A model generated the notes under the pieces. That model made no database searches. It saw nothing but the letters and a program-made list of their open reading frames with translations, and was not told where the DNA came from. A DNA stretch of 64,000 bases from NCBI GenBank assembly GCA_964564635.1, contig CAZMAR010000003.1:130740-194739 (forward strand). Reading direction: 5' to 3'. Shown in pieces: positions 1 through 9,576 of the stretch; within the stretch, counting starts at the first letter, position 1, and every line of letters begins with the position of its first letter. The DNA is from Tepidaquicella sp964564635. GTDB lineage: Bacteria; Bacteroidota; Ignavibacteria; Tepidaquicellales; Tepidaquicellaceae. The translations under genes were made by a program, and so were the position numbers.

Positions 1-624
1 CTTAATAATGGAAAAATCCAATACTTCCCTGCAATAAGAGTAGATTATGAAGGGGGAATAAATATCGTTTATTATGATGATAGAAGAACAGCCTCAGATT
101 CGGCGGAGGTGTTTCTCTCACGTTCAACTGATGGTGGAAATACCTGGACTGATTACCCAATAAGTGACCATAGATTTGCACCAAAACCAATTTCCGGTGG
201 AGCAGTTGGCTATCAAGGGGATAATATTGGTGTAACTTCTATAAATAATTTTCTCTGGCCACTCTGGATGGACGATTTCTCTGGTATATATCAGGCATGG
301 ACTGTAAAAATTGATTTAAATTCTATAGGCATAAAGAAAATAAATAATTCAATACCAGGAAAATATGACTTATCTCAAAACTATCCAAATCCATTTAATT
401 CACAAACAACAATTGAATTTTCTTTACCAGAAAATGATTTTATAACTATAAAAATTTTTGATTTGCTTGGTAAAGAAGTTTCAACTTTGATAAATCAATT
501 ATTAACTCCAGGAAAATATCAAATTCAATTTACCCCTGACAGAAATTTAACAAGCGGTATATACTTTTACATTTTATATTCAAATAAAGTTATGATTACC
601 AGATCATTGATACTGATAAAATAA
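1..624 (+). CDS. Secreted sialidase/BNR-like protein with T9SS C-terminal sorting domain (5' partial)
   Basis: The reading frame is open from the first base of the window, so the start lies outside; an internal ATG at 109 is not the real start. The visible part contains a BNR/Asp-box-like stretch (SRSTDGGNTW), typical of sialidase-type beta-propeller repeats. It ends in a type A sorting domain: the NYPNPFN signature near 385-405, then IKIFDLLGKEV and a final beta-strand ending in basic residues. In Bacteroidota and Ignavibacteria this domain directs export by the type IX secretion system. I infer an extracellular or surface protein. What the propeller binds is not visible. The stop codon directly abuts the stop of the opposite-strand gene at 625, so there is no room for a separate terminator. 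Confidence 0.85.
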   Translation, partial: LNNGKIQYFPAIRVDYEGGINIVYYDDRRTASDSAEVFLSRSTDGGNTWTDYPISDHRFAPKPISGGAVGYQGDNIGVTSINNFLWPLWMDDFSGIYQAWTVKIDLNSIGIKKINNSIPGKYDLSQNYPNPFNSQTTIEFSLPENDFITIKIFDLLGKEVSTLINQLLTPGKYQIQFTPDRNLTSGIYFYILYSNKVMITRSLILIK

Positions 625-2730
625 TTATGGTAAATTAAATTTCTTCCTCAAAAACCACTCTAAAGATAACAAAAGGATAACAATAATTATATAAACGGGA
701 TTATAATTTAAGTAGATATTTTTTATATATTGAAATGAGCCCTCTTCCTGTATTTCAAAACTAAATAGATTTTTCAAATTATTTTCATCTAAGTTAGTTA
801 AATTTTTTCCGCCGGTAAAATTAGATAATCTATTTAAGTAATCTTCTCTGGCTCTTGTCTCATTATACTCAAAATTATTCTCGTTAATATAGAATCTGAA
901 ATAATCTTTTGCTTCAGGTATATCCATATTTTCAATATAAGCTTCAGCATAGTAATCCCCCACTTTTTCCAATCTTAACCTTGCCTGAAAATTATAATCA
1001 TCAATTTTAAATATATTAGGAAAAATATTTACATCACTATTATAAATATGCAAATTAATTTTATCTTCTGCTTTTTCATAAGATGGATTATACTTCACAT
1101 TTATTATGGAATTCTCAAAACAAGAGAACTCATCTCTTAACGGATTAACGATAATTCTTTTTTGTTTTTCATAATCATATAAAGTTGATATTGAATTTAC
1201 TAATATTGAATTAAATACAGGTTCGTAATTATAGTTAATTGAAGTTAATCGCCAGTGATTCAAGCCATAAGCACAAAAAGCAGCAGACTTATTTTTCTCA
1301 GTAAATGAAATTAAAAAAATGGGTGATGTTCCATTTGAAGTTGTTAAAAATATATCAGCGTCTGGATTCGGTGTTATAAAATCAGGTTTATAAAATAAAG
1401 ATGGAAAATTTTCTATACCTTCAAAATTAAAAGCAAACTTTAGAATGTTATTTTTATTTAAAAATATTACAGGCTTAATTTTAATATTAATTTCACCACC
1501 ACCAGAATTATTAATCTTAAATGGCAAATAGTTTTCAAAATATTTTAACTTTTCATAATCTACATTTTGCATTGCAAAGAAGAAAATGGGAGTCTTATAC
1601 TTATTAATTTCCTTTTCAATTTTATCTAACAAAAAACTTTGAGTTTCTTTTGTAGGAAATCCAAAGAAAATAATACAGGAATAGTCTCCTAACTCATTTA
1701 AGGCACCTTCATAAAAGTTTGAACCATCTTTTTGGGTTAGATAATCTGCTTTTATATTTTCAGTCTTTTGAATCTGGTTTTTTAAGAATGCGAAATCAGG
1801 AGAAGGGTTCCCGGCTAAAACCAAAATATTAAATTTATTGGGAATAAATTTAATAAAAAAACTTCTATAATTATTTTTATTTGTAATTTCTATACTATCA
1901 GGTTCAATTTCAACTTTATATTTCTTAACAGTCTCAATATCACTTTTTACATTAAATATAACATTATAATCAGACTTGTCATTAGATATTTTTTGATAAT
2001 AATAATTTATTAGCTTGTCTTCTTCATAAAGATTTATTTTTATAGTTTTATCAATCTTATATGCGGAAAAATTAACAACTATCGGGACTTCTGCAAAAAT
2101 GTAAGAATATTTATTATAAAGAACCTCTTTTATGACTAAATCAGGTTTTTGTTCTGTTTCCCCTATTAAGAAGAAATTTATTTTAACATTTATTCCTGAT
2201 GAACTTAATAGATCATATCCCTCATTTACAATTCCATCGGAAAAAATATTTATCGAACTTATCTTATTATCTTTTTCATTATCTAAAATTTCTTTTATTG
2301 AAACATCAAGATTCGTTTTAAAATTGTCAATACTATCATATTTTATAAGTTCGATTTCATCTTTTGAAATTTTTTTCATCAATGATCTGGAAAATAAATA
2401 AATATCATATTTTCTATTATTTTTTTCCAGAACATTTATAAATTCTTTAACCTTTTCTTTAAGTATTGAATCTCTGCTTTGTATTTTTAATGAGAGAGAA
2501 TTATCTATTAATATTAACTCAACATTATCTTTCTTTGATTGTTCAATAAATTTTATAACAGGAAATAAGAAAAGAAACATTATTAATAATAAAGAAAAAA
2601 ATCTTAGAAAGATTAATAAATTTTTCTTGACTCCTGTTAATTTAACTTTTCTATAATGAAGAAAAGATAATATAAAAGAAAGGGGAAGTATTAATATTAA
2701 TAATAGTATGCTGTAATATGTTTCAAACAC
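625..2730 (-). CDS. Membrane protein with VWA-like and amidotransferase-like domains
   Basis: This 701-residue protein has two hydrophobic segments near its start (about residues 5-25 and 40-62) and one at its end (about 675-695), with a large soluble part between. After the second segment comes a von Willebrand A-like fold with a MIDAS-type DNSLS motif and a downstream FSDG. A second region beginning ILVLAGNPSPD resembles the class I amidotransferase-like fold found in many Bacteroidota VWA membrane proteins. Such proteins are generally uncharacterised or linked to Bat-type stress tolerance; I cannot name a substrate. The start is GTG. It begins 14 bases after the parvulin gene upstream, so it is probably the last gene of the chaperone operon. 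Confidence 0.6.
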   Translation of the reverse strand: MFETYYSILLLILILPLSFILSFLHYRKVKLTGVKKNLLIFLRFFSLLLIMFLFLFPVIKFIEQSKKDNVELILIDNSLSLKIQSRDSILKEKVKEFINVLEKNNRKYDIYLFSRSLMKKISKDEIELIKYDSIDNFKTNLDVSIKEILDNEKDNKISSINIFSDGIVNEGYDLLSSSGINVKINFFLIGETEQKPDLVIKEVLYNKYSYIFAEVPIVVNFSAYKIDKTIKINLYEEDKLINYYYQKISNDKSDYNVIFNVKSDIETVKKYKVEIEPDSIEITNKNNYRSFFIKFIPNKFNILVLAGNPSPDFAFLKNQIQKTENIKADYLTQKDGSNFYEGALNELGDYSCIIFFGFPTKETQSFLLDKIEKEINKYKTPIFFFAMQNVDYEKLKYFENYLPFKINNSGGGEINIKIKPVIFLNKNNILKFAFNFEGIENFPSLFYKPDFITPNPDADIFLTTSNGTSPIFLISFTEKNKSAAFCAYGLNHWRLTSINYNYEPVFNSILVNSISTLYDYEKQKRIIVNPLRDEFSCFENSIINVKYNPSYEKAEDKINLHIYNSDVNIFPNIFKIDDYNFQARLRLEKVGDYYAEAYIENMDIPEAKDYFRFYINENNFEYNETRAREDYLNRLSNFTGGKNLTNLDENNLKNLFSFEIQEEGSFQYIKNIYLNYNPVYIIIVILLLSLEWFLRKKFNLP

Positions 2731-2744
2731 AATTTTTTACAGCG

Positions 2745-4034
2745 TTAAAATTTTATTTCTACATAAATTGTCTTTTTCAATTCTTCAATCCACTCTTCAA
2801 TAGCTTTTTGCTCTTTAAAATATTCAGCATATCTTTTTATTCGTTCATAATCACCATCAAGAGTAAGCTTGTGAGAGGGCATCTTGCTGTATAATTTTAT
2901 TATCTCATATCCATAATTATTGCTCTCTCCAATTCTAATAGGATCTGTTATCTCTCCAGGGGAAAGTTTATTTAGTTCAGATATTACATTACTATCAAGC
3001 CTATCAGCAGAAACAAAACCAAGATAACCACCTTTATTTTTAGTAGCGGTTTCCTGACTGTATTTTTCAGCTGCTTCTTCGAATTTCATTTCACCTGAAA
3101 CAATTTTCGCTTTGATATCCTTTAAGAAATTTATTGTTTGCAAATCGTTTGACTCCAATTTCGGATAAGAAATAAGTATATGAGAAGACTTCCTTTGTTC
3201 ACCCCTTTTATCTGTTAATTTTATTATATGGTAACCAAACTCAGTTTCTACTATTTCAGAAATTTCTCCGGGATTATTTAGTAAAAATAATGCCTCCTCA
3301 AATTCTTTTACAAATACCCCTCTTCTTGCATAACCTAAATCACCGCCATTTTTGGCAGTTTGTACATCATCAGAATGGCGTTTTGCAAGCTCTGCAAAAT
3401 CAACTCCATTTTTTACACTATCAAGTATTAATTTTGCTTTTTCGTATGCAATTCTCTTTTCATCATCAGTTACATTTCTTTTAACATATATATGCGCTAT
3501 CTCATATTCATCTGCGGAGGGTGGCAAAGAATCTTTATATTCTTTATAAAATTCTTTAACTTCATTATCTGTAACTTTAATACCGGTTGGGAATTTTTTC
3601 CTTTTCATTTTTTCAGATAAAAGTTTTTCCCTCAGGTCGTCCCGAAGTAATAATTTTATCTTCCCTAATGACATTCCGTAAATTTCTTCTATCCTTTCTT
3701 CACTTCCAAACTGTTCGAGTAATGATTTCAATCGATAATCAAGTTCTTTATTAACCTCTTCTGGTGTTACAACAATGCTATCCTGTATTGCTTTAGCAAT
3801 TATTATTTTTTCATTAACCATCTGTTGAAATATCTTGTATATAACAGCAGGATTTAATTGATTCAGTTGGTTCTGTCTCATATATAACTGTACCTGATAT
3901 TGCAAATCTGATTCAAGTATTATATCATTTCCAATAATTGCAATTATTCTGTCTCCTTCTTTTTGAGCATAGGAATTTGTAAAAACCAATATAAATAATA
4001 CAACCGCATATAAAATAAACTTAATCCTCTTCAT
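2745..4034 (-). CDS. SurA-like periplasmic parvulin peptidyl-prolyl isomerase
   Basis: The 429-residue protein starts with a signal peptide (cleavage probably after NSYAQ) and a SurA-like N-terminal chaperone region (about 25-170). Two PpiC/parvulin domains follow (about 180-275 and 280-385), each with the hallmark pattern: a histidine-isoleucine near the start (AHIYV, SHILI), a central GGDLG or GGYLG, and a closing GYHIIKL or GYEIIKL. The family helps outer-membrane proteins fold in the periplasm. It overlaps the upstream parvulin gene by 14 bases, which suggests translational coupling. Its architecture is the closest of the three parvulins here to classical SurA, but with Bacteroidota-type divergence I would not assign surA by eye. 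Confidence 0.88.
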   Translation of the reverse strand: MKRIKFILYAVVLFILVFTNSYAQKEGDRIIAIIGNDIILESDLQYQVQLYMRQNQLNQLNPAVIYKIFQQMVNEKIIIAKAIQDSIVVTPEEVNKELDYRLKSLLEQFGSEERIEEIYGMSLGKIKLLLRDDLREKLLSEKMKRKKFPTGIKVTDNEVKEFYKEYKDSLPPSADEYEIAHIYVKRNVTDDEKRIAYEKAKLILDSVKNGVDFAELAKRHSDDVQTAKNGGDLGYARRGVFVKEFEEALFLLNNPGEISEIVETEFGYHIIKLTDKRGEQRKSSHILISYPKLESNDLQTINFLKDIKAKIVSGEMKFEEAAEKYSQETATKNKGGYLGFVSADRLDSNVISELNKLSPGEITDPIRIGESNNYGYEIIKLYSKMPSHKLTLDGDYERIKRYAEYFKEQKAIEEWIEELKKTIYVEIKF

Positions 4035-5781
4035 TATATGTTTTTAAATTTTCTAAAACTTTGTTTAATTTATCCTCATACACCTTAACTTTATATTTTG
4101 ATTTTAACTCTTCTATATATTGATTCTCTATCTCTTTGAATTTATAATTTATTAATAAATTATTTATCTCAGGTTTCACTTCTTCTAATGGTTTATACTT
4201 TTCTTCACCATCTAATGTATATTTATATTTTTCTTTGTTATCTTCATAATATTTTTTAATATCTTTTTCTGATACTTTAACTTTGGGCATAAGTTCCTGC
4301 TGATCTATTTTGTATACGATGAGACCATCTTCATAGGACCCAATCATATTCCTATAGTCTTCGTCAGATTCAATATTATCAGAAATTGCGGATAAATAAA
4401 CGATATCATTGGTCGCTATTTCACTTATGATGTTCTTTAAATTTGTCTTTGTTGGCATATAGTAACTATAATCACGATTTTGTTTTATATTCTCTATCAA
4501 ATTACCTATAGTTATTTGACCACCATCATAATTTGCAAGTTCAATTTTTAATTCTTTTGTGCTAAAAATAGAATCCAGTTTATGTCTGCTAAAAGCTAAC
4601 GCAGTATCAAACTTCGTTACAAGAAAATTAATATTATCATCATTAATTCTAAAATGGTATTTATTTTTTATATTATTATAAAAATTCGATAATAAGTTTT
4701 TATAAAGGTAGCCTCTTTTTATTTCATTTTTTAATTCTTCCTTCTCCGCTTCTGAATCATCTAAAGGTTTTATCTCATATACTTTTAAAATATGCCAGCC
4801 ACCTTCAGTTTTAACAGGTCTGGATATTTCCCCGGGCTTCAAATTAAATATAATACTATCAAGAGCAGGTATTAACTGACCGCGGGAAAGAAAACCAAAC
4901 TCTCCGCCCCTGCTTGCAGTTGCAACATCGTCTGAAAATTCTTTTGCTAACTTAGAAAAATCCTCGCCATTGTTTAACTTTTCAAGAATACTCTGTACAT
5001 AGTTTAATGTTTTAATTGAATCTTTTATTTCACCAGTAGAATCCACAACATTCTTTATAAATATATGTGCAGCTCTTACCGCTTCAACTCTGACTCTCTT
5101 ATCTGTCAGCTTAATTATATGCAATCCAAAAATCGTTCTTACAGGAGTTCTGGTAATCTCCCCAACTTCCATAGCATAGGCAGCATCTTCAAATTCAGGC
5201 ACCAATCTACCAGCAGTAAAATAATAAACATCACCTTTATTCATATATACACTGGGGTCATCAGACATTTCAAGAGCAACCTGTTCAAAACTTTCACCAT
5301 TGTTTAGCCTGTCCATTATTTTGTAAAATTTTTCATAAGCTCTGACTGAATCTTCTTGTGATGAATTCTGAGAAAGATTTATTAAAATATGAGAAGCGCG
5401 GAGTTCATATTTTCTTCTTTCAAAAATTTTTTGTAAATAAGGATTTAAAATCTTTTTATCAATATAATAAGATAAAATTATTGACTTCTTAAATGTATTA
5501 AGTTCTTCCTGCACATCAGGAGAATATAATAATCCACGAGCTCTGCCATCTCTAATTTTCAAATTGAATTTAATTAGTAAATGCAAATATTCCTTTAAAT
5601 CCTGTAAAGTAATATCTTCAAGAGGTTTTTCTTCTGCCAGAGATTTAATAAATTGTTTCTGAAAATCATCAAGATAAATTTTTTCAGAATCTATTTCCGC
5701 AAGTATTTCTTTTTCCTGTGCCGGGACTTTCAAAGTAAAAATAAGAATTACTGCTATTAATATAAGCTTTAAAGATTTCAT
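4021..5781 (-). CDS. Parvulin-type peptidyl-prolyl isomerase, large two-domain form
   Basis: This 586-residue protein has an N-terminal signal peptide (about 1-21, ending VPAQ) and two parvulin domains. The first begins near residue 130 (RASHILINL) and ends with FGLHIIKL. The second begins with RAAHIFIKN and ends GGWHILKVYE. A C-terminal region of about 200 residues lies beyond them and is rich in charged helices. I infer a periplasmic folding factor for exported proteins. The layout matches the lipoprotein paralogue at 5881-7632, so the two probably arose by duplication. The stop codon lies inside the start of the next gene (4021-4034). A 99-base gap separates it from the lipoprotein paralogue upstream. 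Confidence 0.87.
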   Translation of the reverse strand: MKSLKLILIAVILIFTLKVPAQEKEILAEIDSEKIYLDDFQKQFIKSLAEEKPLEDITLQDLKEYLHLLIKFNLKIRDGRARGLLYSPDVQEELNTFKKSIILSYYIDKKILNPYLQKIFERRKYELRASHILINLSQNSSQEDSVRAYEKFYKIMDRLNNGESFEQVALEMSDDPSVYMNKGDVYYFTAGRLVPEFEDAAYAMEVGEITRTPVRTIFGLHIIKLTDKRVRVEAVRAAHIFIKNVVDSTGEIKDSIKTLNYVQSILEKLNNGEDFSKLAKEFSDDVATASRGGEFGFLSRGQLIPALDSIIFNLKPGEISRPVKTEGGWHILKVYEIKPLDDSEAEKEELKNEIKRGYLYKNLLSNFYNNIKNKYHFRINDDNINFLVTKFDTALAFSRHKLDSIFSTKELKIELANYDGGQITIGNLIENIKQNRDYSYYMPTKTNLKNIISEIATNDIVYLSAISDNIESDEDYRNMIGSYEDGLIVYKIDQQELMPKVKVSEKDIKKYYEDNKEKYKYTLDGEEKYKPLEEVKPEINNLLINYKFKEIENQYIEELKSKYKVKVYEDKLNKVLENLKTYNEED

Positions 5782-5880
5782 AAGAATTTAAGTGTTGTAT
5801 ATTATAAAAGTATTTCTTTTTATTATATAAGCTATTAACTGAATCTTCCTTTCTATGTGAAAATATATCTCATTAAATAT

Positions 5881-7632
5881 CTAAATCTTCGTAAACGCTT
5901 TCTCTAAAACTGATTCTTTAATCTCTACAGGATATTTCGCACGAAGTGCCTGTATATATTCTTTATCTCTTTCTTTCAATTTTATTTGCTGGAGTTCATT
6001 TGCTATTTCACCTCTTACCTCTTCAAAACTTTTATATCTGACAGTATCATTTTTCATCATAGTATATTTATCAAGATTCGCATCATAATATTTTTTCAGG
6101 TCATCCTCAGAAACAATCACTTTACTGTTGATTTCTTCCTGCTCTATTTTGTGCTTTAATAAACCACTAATATATTCATTGAGCCTTTCTTTATATTCCT
6201 CTGACTTATCTAAGTTCTCTTTGAATGCAACAGCATTAAGGAAAACCTGCCTCGGCGCTTCATCCATCAATTCAACAAGAGCATTCCATAAGGCTGCTCT
6301 CCCACTAAATGTAGCAGAAATTTTAAGATATTGAATCAAATCACTAACTTTGAATTCTCCAAGTGAAAAAGTAGCGAGCACTTTGTTTTTATCTTCATTT
6401 GTGAAAATGCTGTCTATATTTTGAGAGCCAATGGTTTTTGTTGAATCAAATTTTGTATAAAGAAATGCAATTGCATCGTCAGCCATTTTATAATCATATT
6501 CTTCTCTCTTCTTTTGAATAAATTTCTTTAATGCTTTCATATAAGAATCTGTTTTCACATATTCGGACTTGAGCTGTTCTTTCATTCTTTCGAAGGAAGG
6601 TAATTCTTTCATTTCTGTGAGCTTTATTATATGCCAGCCGTAATTTGTCCTTATTAAATCTGAAAATTCACCAACTTTTAATTCTGAAATTGCACTGTCA
6701 ATTGCTGGTGGCAACATTCTTCTCTGAATGTAACCTATATCACCACCTTTATTTGCAGACATTACATCCATAGAAGTTTCTTTTGCAACAGTTGCAAAAT
6801 CTTCTCCATTCTTTAATCTATTGAGTGCATCCATCGCTTTTGCTAATACCTCTAAAGAATCAGTGGCATTTCCAACACTATCCCTTTTTTCCTGAAAGAA
6901 TATATGAGATAATCTGATAGATTCATAATTTTTTCTTTTATCCAATACCTTAATAATATGTAAACCGAACATAGTCCTTACCGGCTTCTTTGAATAATTT
7001 CCAACACCGAGGTTATATACTTCATCTTCAAACTCTGATACAACCATACCTGCTGTAATATATCCAAGCTCGCCTTTGTTCGCAGATACTGATGGATCTT
7101 CCGACATTTGTAATGCAACAGTCTCAAAATCTTCCTTATTCTTAAGTTTCATTATTACTGTATCAGCTTTGGAATATGCTCTAATGGAATCCTCAGGAGT
7201 AATACCTGTCTCTCTTAAGTTTATTAATATATGTGCAACTTTATATTCATATTTTTTTCTGTCGTAAAGTTTTTCAATACCCGGAATAGTTACCTCCGAT
7301 TCAATTAAAAATGTAAATATATTTTTCTTATATTCATTAATATCATTAACTATATCCGGTAAAGTATCATATCCCCTATCCTTAGCATCCTTAACTTTAA
7401 GCCTGAAATCTATATATTTATCAAGTAATTCTCTTTTCTCTTCAATACTTTTATTTTTTAGGGAATCAGGATTTGGTGTGTTTTTAAGATACATCTCTTC
7501 AAATTCATACAGGTATATTTTTTCATCACCTATAGTTGCTATCACCGATTTATCTCTTTTAGAACATCCAGTCATAATGACTAAAAATGAAAAGAAAATT
7601 ACTCCCAGAGCTATAAAAATATATTTCTTCAT
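5881..7632 (-). CDS. Parvulin peptidyl-prolyl isomerase lipoprotein
   Basis: The 583-residue protein opens with a lipoprotein signal peptide: a hydrophobic run followed by the lipobox MTGC, placing the lipidated cysteine near residue 23. Two parvulin domains follow, marked by VAHILINL ... FGLHIIKVLDKR and by LSHIFFQE ... YGWHIIKL, each with a central GELGY or GGDIGY. The C-terminal 200 residues have no recognisable catalytic motif. This is the likely membrane-anchored member of a three-gene parvulin cluster, all read leftward. It is the first gene of the set; the 225-base gap to the rightward gene at 7858 must hold both promoters. A role in folding outer-membrane or T9SS cargo proteins is an inference from family and context. 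Confidence 0.88.
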   Translation of the reverse strand: MKKYIFIALGVIFFSFLVIMTGCSKRDKSVIATIGDEKIYLYEFEEMYLKNTPNPDSLKNKSIEEKRELLDKYIDFRLKVKDAKDRGYDTLPDIVNDINEYKKNIFTFLIESEVTIPGIEKLYDRKKYEYKVAHILINLRETGITPEDSIRAYSKADTVIMKLKNKEDFETVALQMSEDPSVSANKGELGYITAGMVVSEFEDEVYNLGVGNYSKKPVRTMFGLHIIKVLDKRKNYESIRLSHIFFQEKRDSVGNATDSLEVLAKAMDALNRLKNGEDFATVAKETSMDVMSANKGGDIGYIQRRMLPPAIDSAISELKVGEFSDLIRTNYGWHIIKLTEMKELPSFERMKEQLKSEYVKTDSYMKALKKFIQKKREEYDYKMADDAIAFLYTKFDSTKTIGSQNIDSIFTNEDKNKVLATFSLGEFKVSDLIQYLKISATFSGRAALWNALVELMDEAPRQVFLNAVAFKENLDKSEEYKERLNEYISGLLKHKIEQEEINSKVIVSEDDLKKYYDANLDKYTMMKNDTVRYKSFEEVRGEIANELQQIKLKERDKEYIQALRAKYPVEIKESVLEKAFTKI

Positions 7633-7857
7633 ATTTTAAAATAAATTATTAAAAAAACAATTTTAACAAAATCTTATTTTAATAACAAGTCAATGTATTT
7701 ATAAAACTGAATTACTAAATCAAGAAAAATTAACTCGATTTCAGTTTTTTAATGAAAAAGTATTATTATGCAAAAATCTATTAAATTAGTTTATTATTTA
7801 CTGAATATGAAAAATAAAAAAAAATTAATAATTTTCTTAAAATAAAAAATTGTTACT

Positions 7858-9285
7858 ATGAATGAATTACTACCCATTACAGTATCTTATGGCAATGGTA
7901 TAGGACCAGAAATAATGGACGCTGTGTTAAGGGTCCTTGAGTCTGCCAATGCAAAAATTAAACCCGAAATTATAGACATTACAAAAGATATAAATATCGA
8001 TGGAAAAAATATTATATTTTCTGATTCTTTTTGGGAATCCATAAATAGAACACACATTTTTTTATCTGCTCCAATAAATTACTCAACGGATTTATATAAT
8101 ACTAACATTGAAGATATTTTAGAAGAAAAACTCGGAGTTAATAAATACATTTTTCCATATTATCCTTTTCTTTCAGATTTAGAAATTAAAAATCAAAATA
8201 GAGATATATTATGTGTAATATATAACAATAGAGAATCATACCCTGGAATAGAATATAGACAAACACAAAACGTTATTTACAAAATAAATTCTATTTACCA
8301 GGGTGATATCAGAAATATAATTTATGATGTAATTGAATTAGCAATTATAAATCAAAGAAAAAAGATCTCATTTCTCATTTACCCTACAACTTATAACCTT
8401 TTAGATGAAACATTCATAAATAATTTTACTCAAATTTCTCAAGAATATCCCAGTATAAAAACTGAATATATTACTTTTGATAAATTAATTGAAAATCTGA
8501 ATACCTCTGATAATACTTTAGATGTTTTTCTAATTCTAAATCCTCCTGGAAAATTATTAATAGAATTAATAAAAATAAAAGGTTTCCTGGGTATTGCAGG
8601 TTTCGGTAAACAATATTCTATTTTTAAATCTATTCAAAATGCATCTTCAGAAATTGCAGGGAAAAACCAGGCAAACCCAACAGGATTGCTTATTGCTGCA
8701 GTGATGATGCTTAACTATATAAATCAATCTGATGTTGCAAATAAAATTCAGTCAGCATTATTAAAGACAATATCAGATGGGATTCATACAAAAGATATTT
8801 TCAGTGATGGAATAACCAAAGAATTAGTAGGTACTCAAGAATTTGCAAATGCAATTATCAACAACTTAAATCAACCTTTTTTAGAAAATATACTTCCTCA
8901 TCCAGTTACTTTCAATCAACAAAAACCGGAAGTAAGTAAAACATCAGCTAAAGATAATCAGGAGTTAGTAGGCTTAGATTTATATATAGATTGGAATAAA
9001 GGTTCAGCATCAGATTTAGGAGATATGTTAAAGAGGATTGCAACAGACAACTTAAGGCTCGAATTCATAGCAAATAGGGGAAAAATCGTATATCCTTCTG
9101 AAAATTATGAAACTATATTTACAGATCATTGGTTATGCAGATATGTAAGAAAAGATATTGTTGATGTGATAAAACACACTGAGATAATTGAATTATTGAA
9201 CAAAATTTATGACACAGGTTTTGATTTTACTAAAGTTGAATTACTGTATAATTTCAACGGAAAACCTGGATATTTTACAATTTAA
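7858..9285 (+). CDS. Isocitrate dehydrogenase-like protein with degenerate active site
   Basis: The length (475) and overall pattern match the Thermus/Rickettsia-type isocitrate dehydrogenase. The N-terminal GNGIGPE (12-18) matches the family GDGIGPE. PGIEYRQT (129-136) matches AGIEHRQT. AGKNQANPT with AVMML (267-285) matches AGKNxxNPT...AVMML. The C-terminal extension from about 370 (VGLDLYIDW ... IANRG ... FTDHWLCRY) is the family's extra domain. By hand alignment, though, catalytic residues are gone. The metal-binding GDILSD is GKLLIE (231-236), the RENxE arginine is tyrosine, the catalytic lysine of the KxNIMK motif is proline (about 176), and substrate-binding arginines are missing. I see a conserved fold without dehydrogenase chemistry, so probably a pseudoenzyme. 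Twelve bases separate it from the next gene. Confidence 0.72.
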   Translation: MNELLPITVSYGNGIGPEIMDAVLRVLESANAKIKPEIIDITKDINIDGKNIIFSDSFWESINRTHIFLSAPINYSTDLYNTNIEDILEEKLGVNKYIFPYYPFLSDLEIKNQNRDILCVIYNNRESYPGIEYRQTQNVIYKINSIYQGDIRNIIYDVIELAIINQRKKISFLIYPTTYNLLDETFINNFTQISQEYPSIKTEYITFDKLIENLNTSDNTLDVFLILNPPGKLLIELIKIKGFLGIAGFGKQYSIFKSIQNASSEIAGKNQANPTGLLIAAVMMLNYINQSDVANKIQSALLKTISDGIHTKDIFSDGITKELVGTQEFANAIINNLNQPFLENILPHPVTFNQQKPEVSKTSAKDNQELVGLDLYIDWNKGSASDLGDMLKRIATDNLRLEFIANRGKIVYPSENYETIFTDHWLCRYVRKDIVDVIKHTEIIELLNKIYDTGFDFTKVELLYNFNGKPGYFTI

Positions 9286-9297
9286 ATTATTTTATTT

Positions 9298-9576
9298 ATG
9301 GATATAGATGAAATTAAAAAAAACTTAGAAACTTTAACCGGATGGCGACTTGAGAATAACCATTTAGTTAAATCTTTTAGAACGAAAAACTTTGCACACA
9401 CACTTGCATTATCTACTGCTATCGGTGCTTTATGTCAACAGTTTGATCACCATCCAGACTATATGATATTAAAATATTCCGAACTTGAAGTTTCATTTTC
9501 CACCCATTCAACAAATAGCATAACACAAAAAGATATTAATATAGCAAGAGAAATAGAAGCATTAGGAATTGCTTAA
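9298..9576 (+). CDS. Pterin-4-alpha-carbinolamine dehydratase family protein
   Basis: The 92-residue protein has the length and core motif of the PCD/DCoH family: FDHHPD (49-54) with the two catalytic-site histidines, followed by the strand KYSELEVSFSTHS and the SITQKDINIAREIE helix. Classical members dehydrate 4a-hydroxy-tetrahydrobiopterin after aromatic amino-acid hydroxylation. Many bacteria carry the gene without a hydroxylase, where its role in pterin or molybdopterin metabolism is unsettled. No hydroxylase gene is visible here. It sits between the degenerate isocitrate dehydrogenase and the chromate transporter, and its end overlaps the transporter's start by 8 bases, so the three are very probably co-transcribed. 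Confidence 0.88.
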   Translation: MDIDEIKKNLETLTGWRLENNHLVKSFRTKNFAHTLALSTAIGALCQQFDHHPDYMILKYSELEVSFSTHSTNSITQKDINIAREIEALGIA

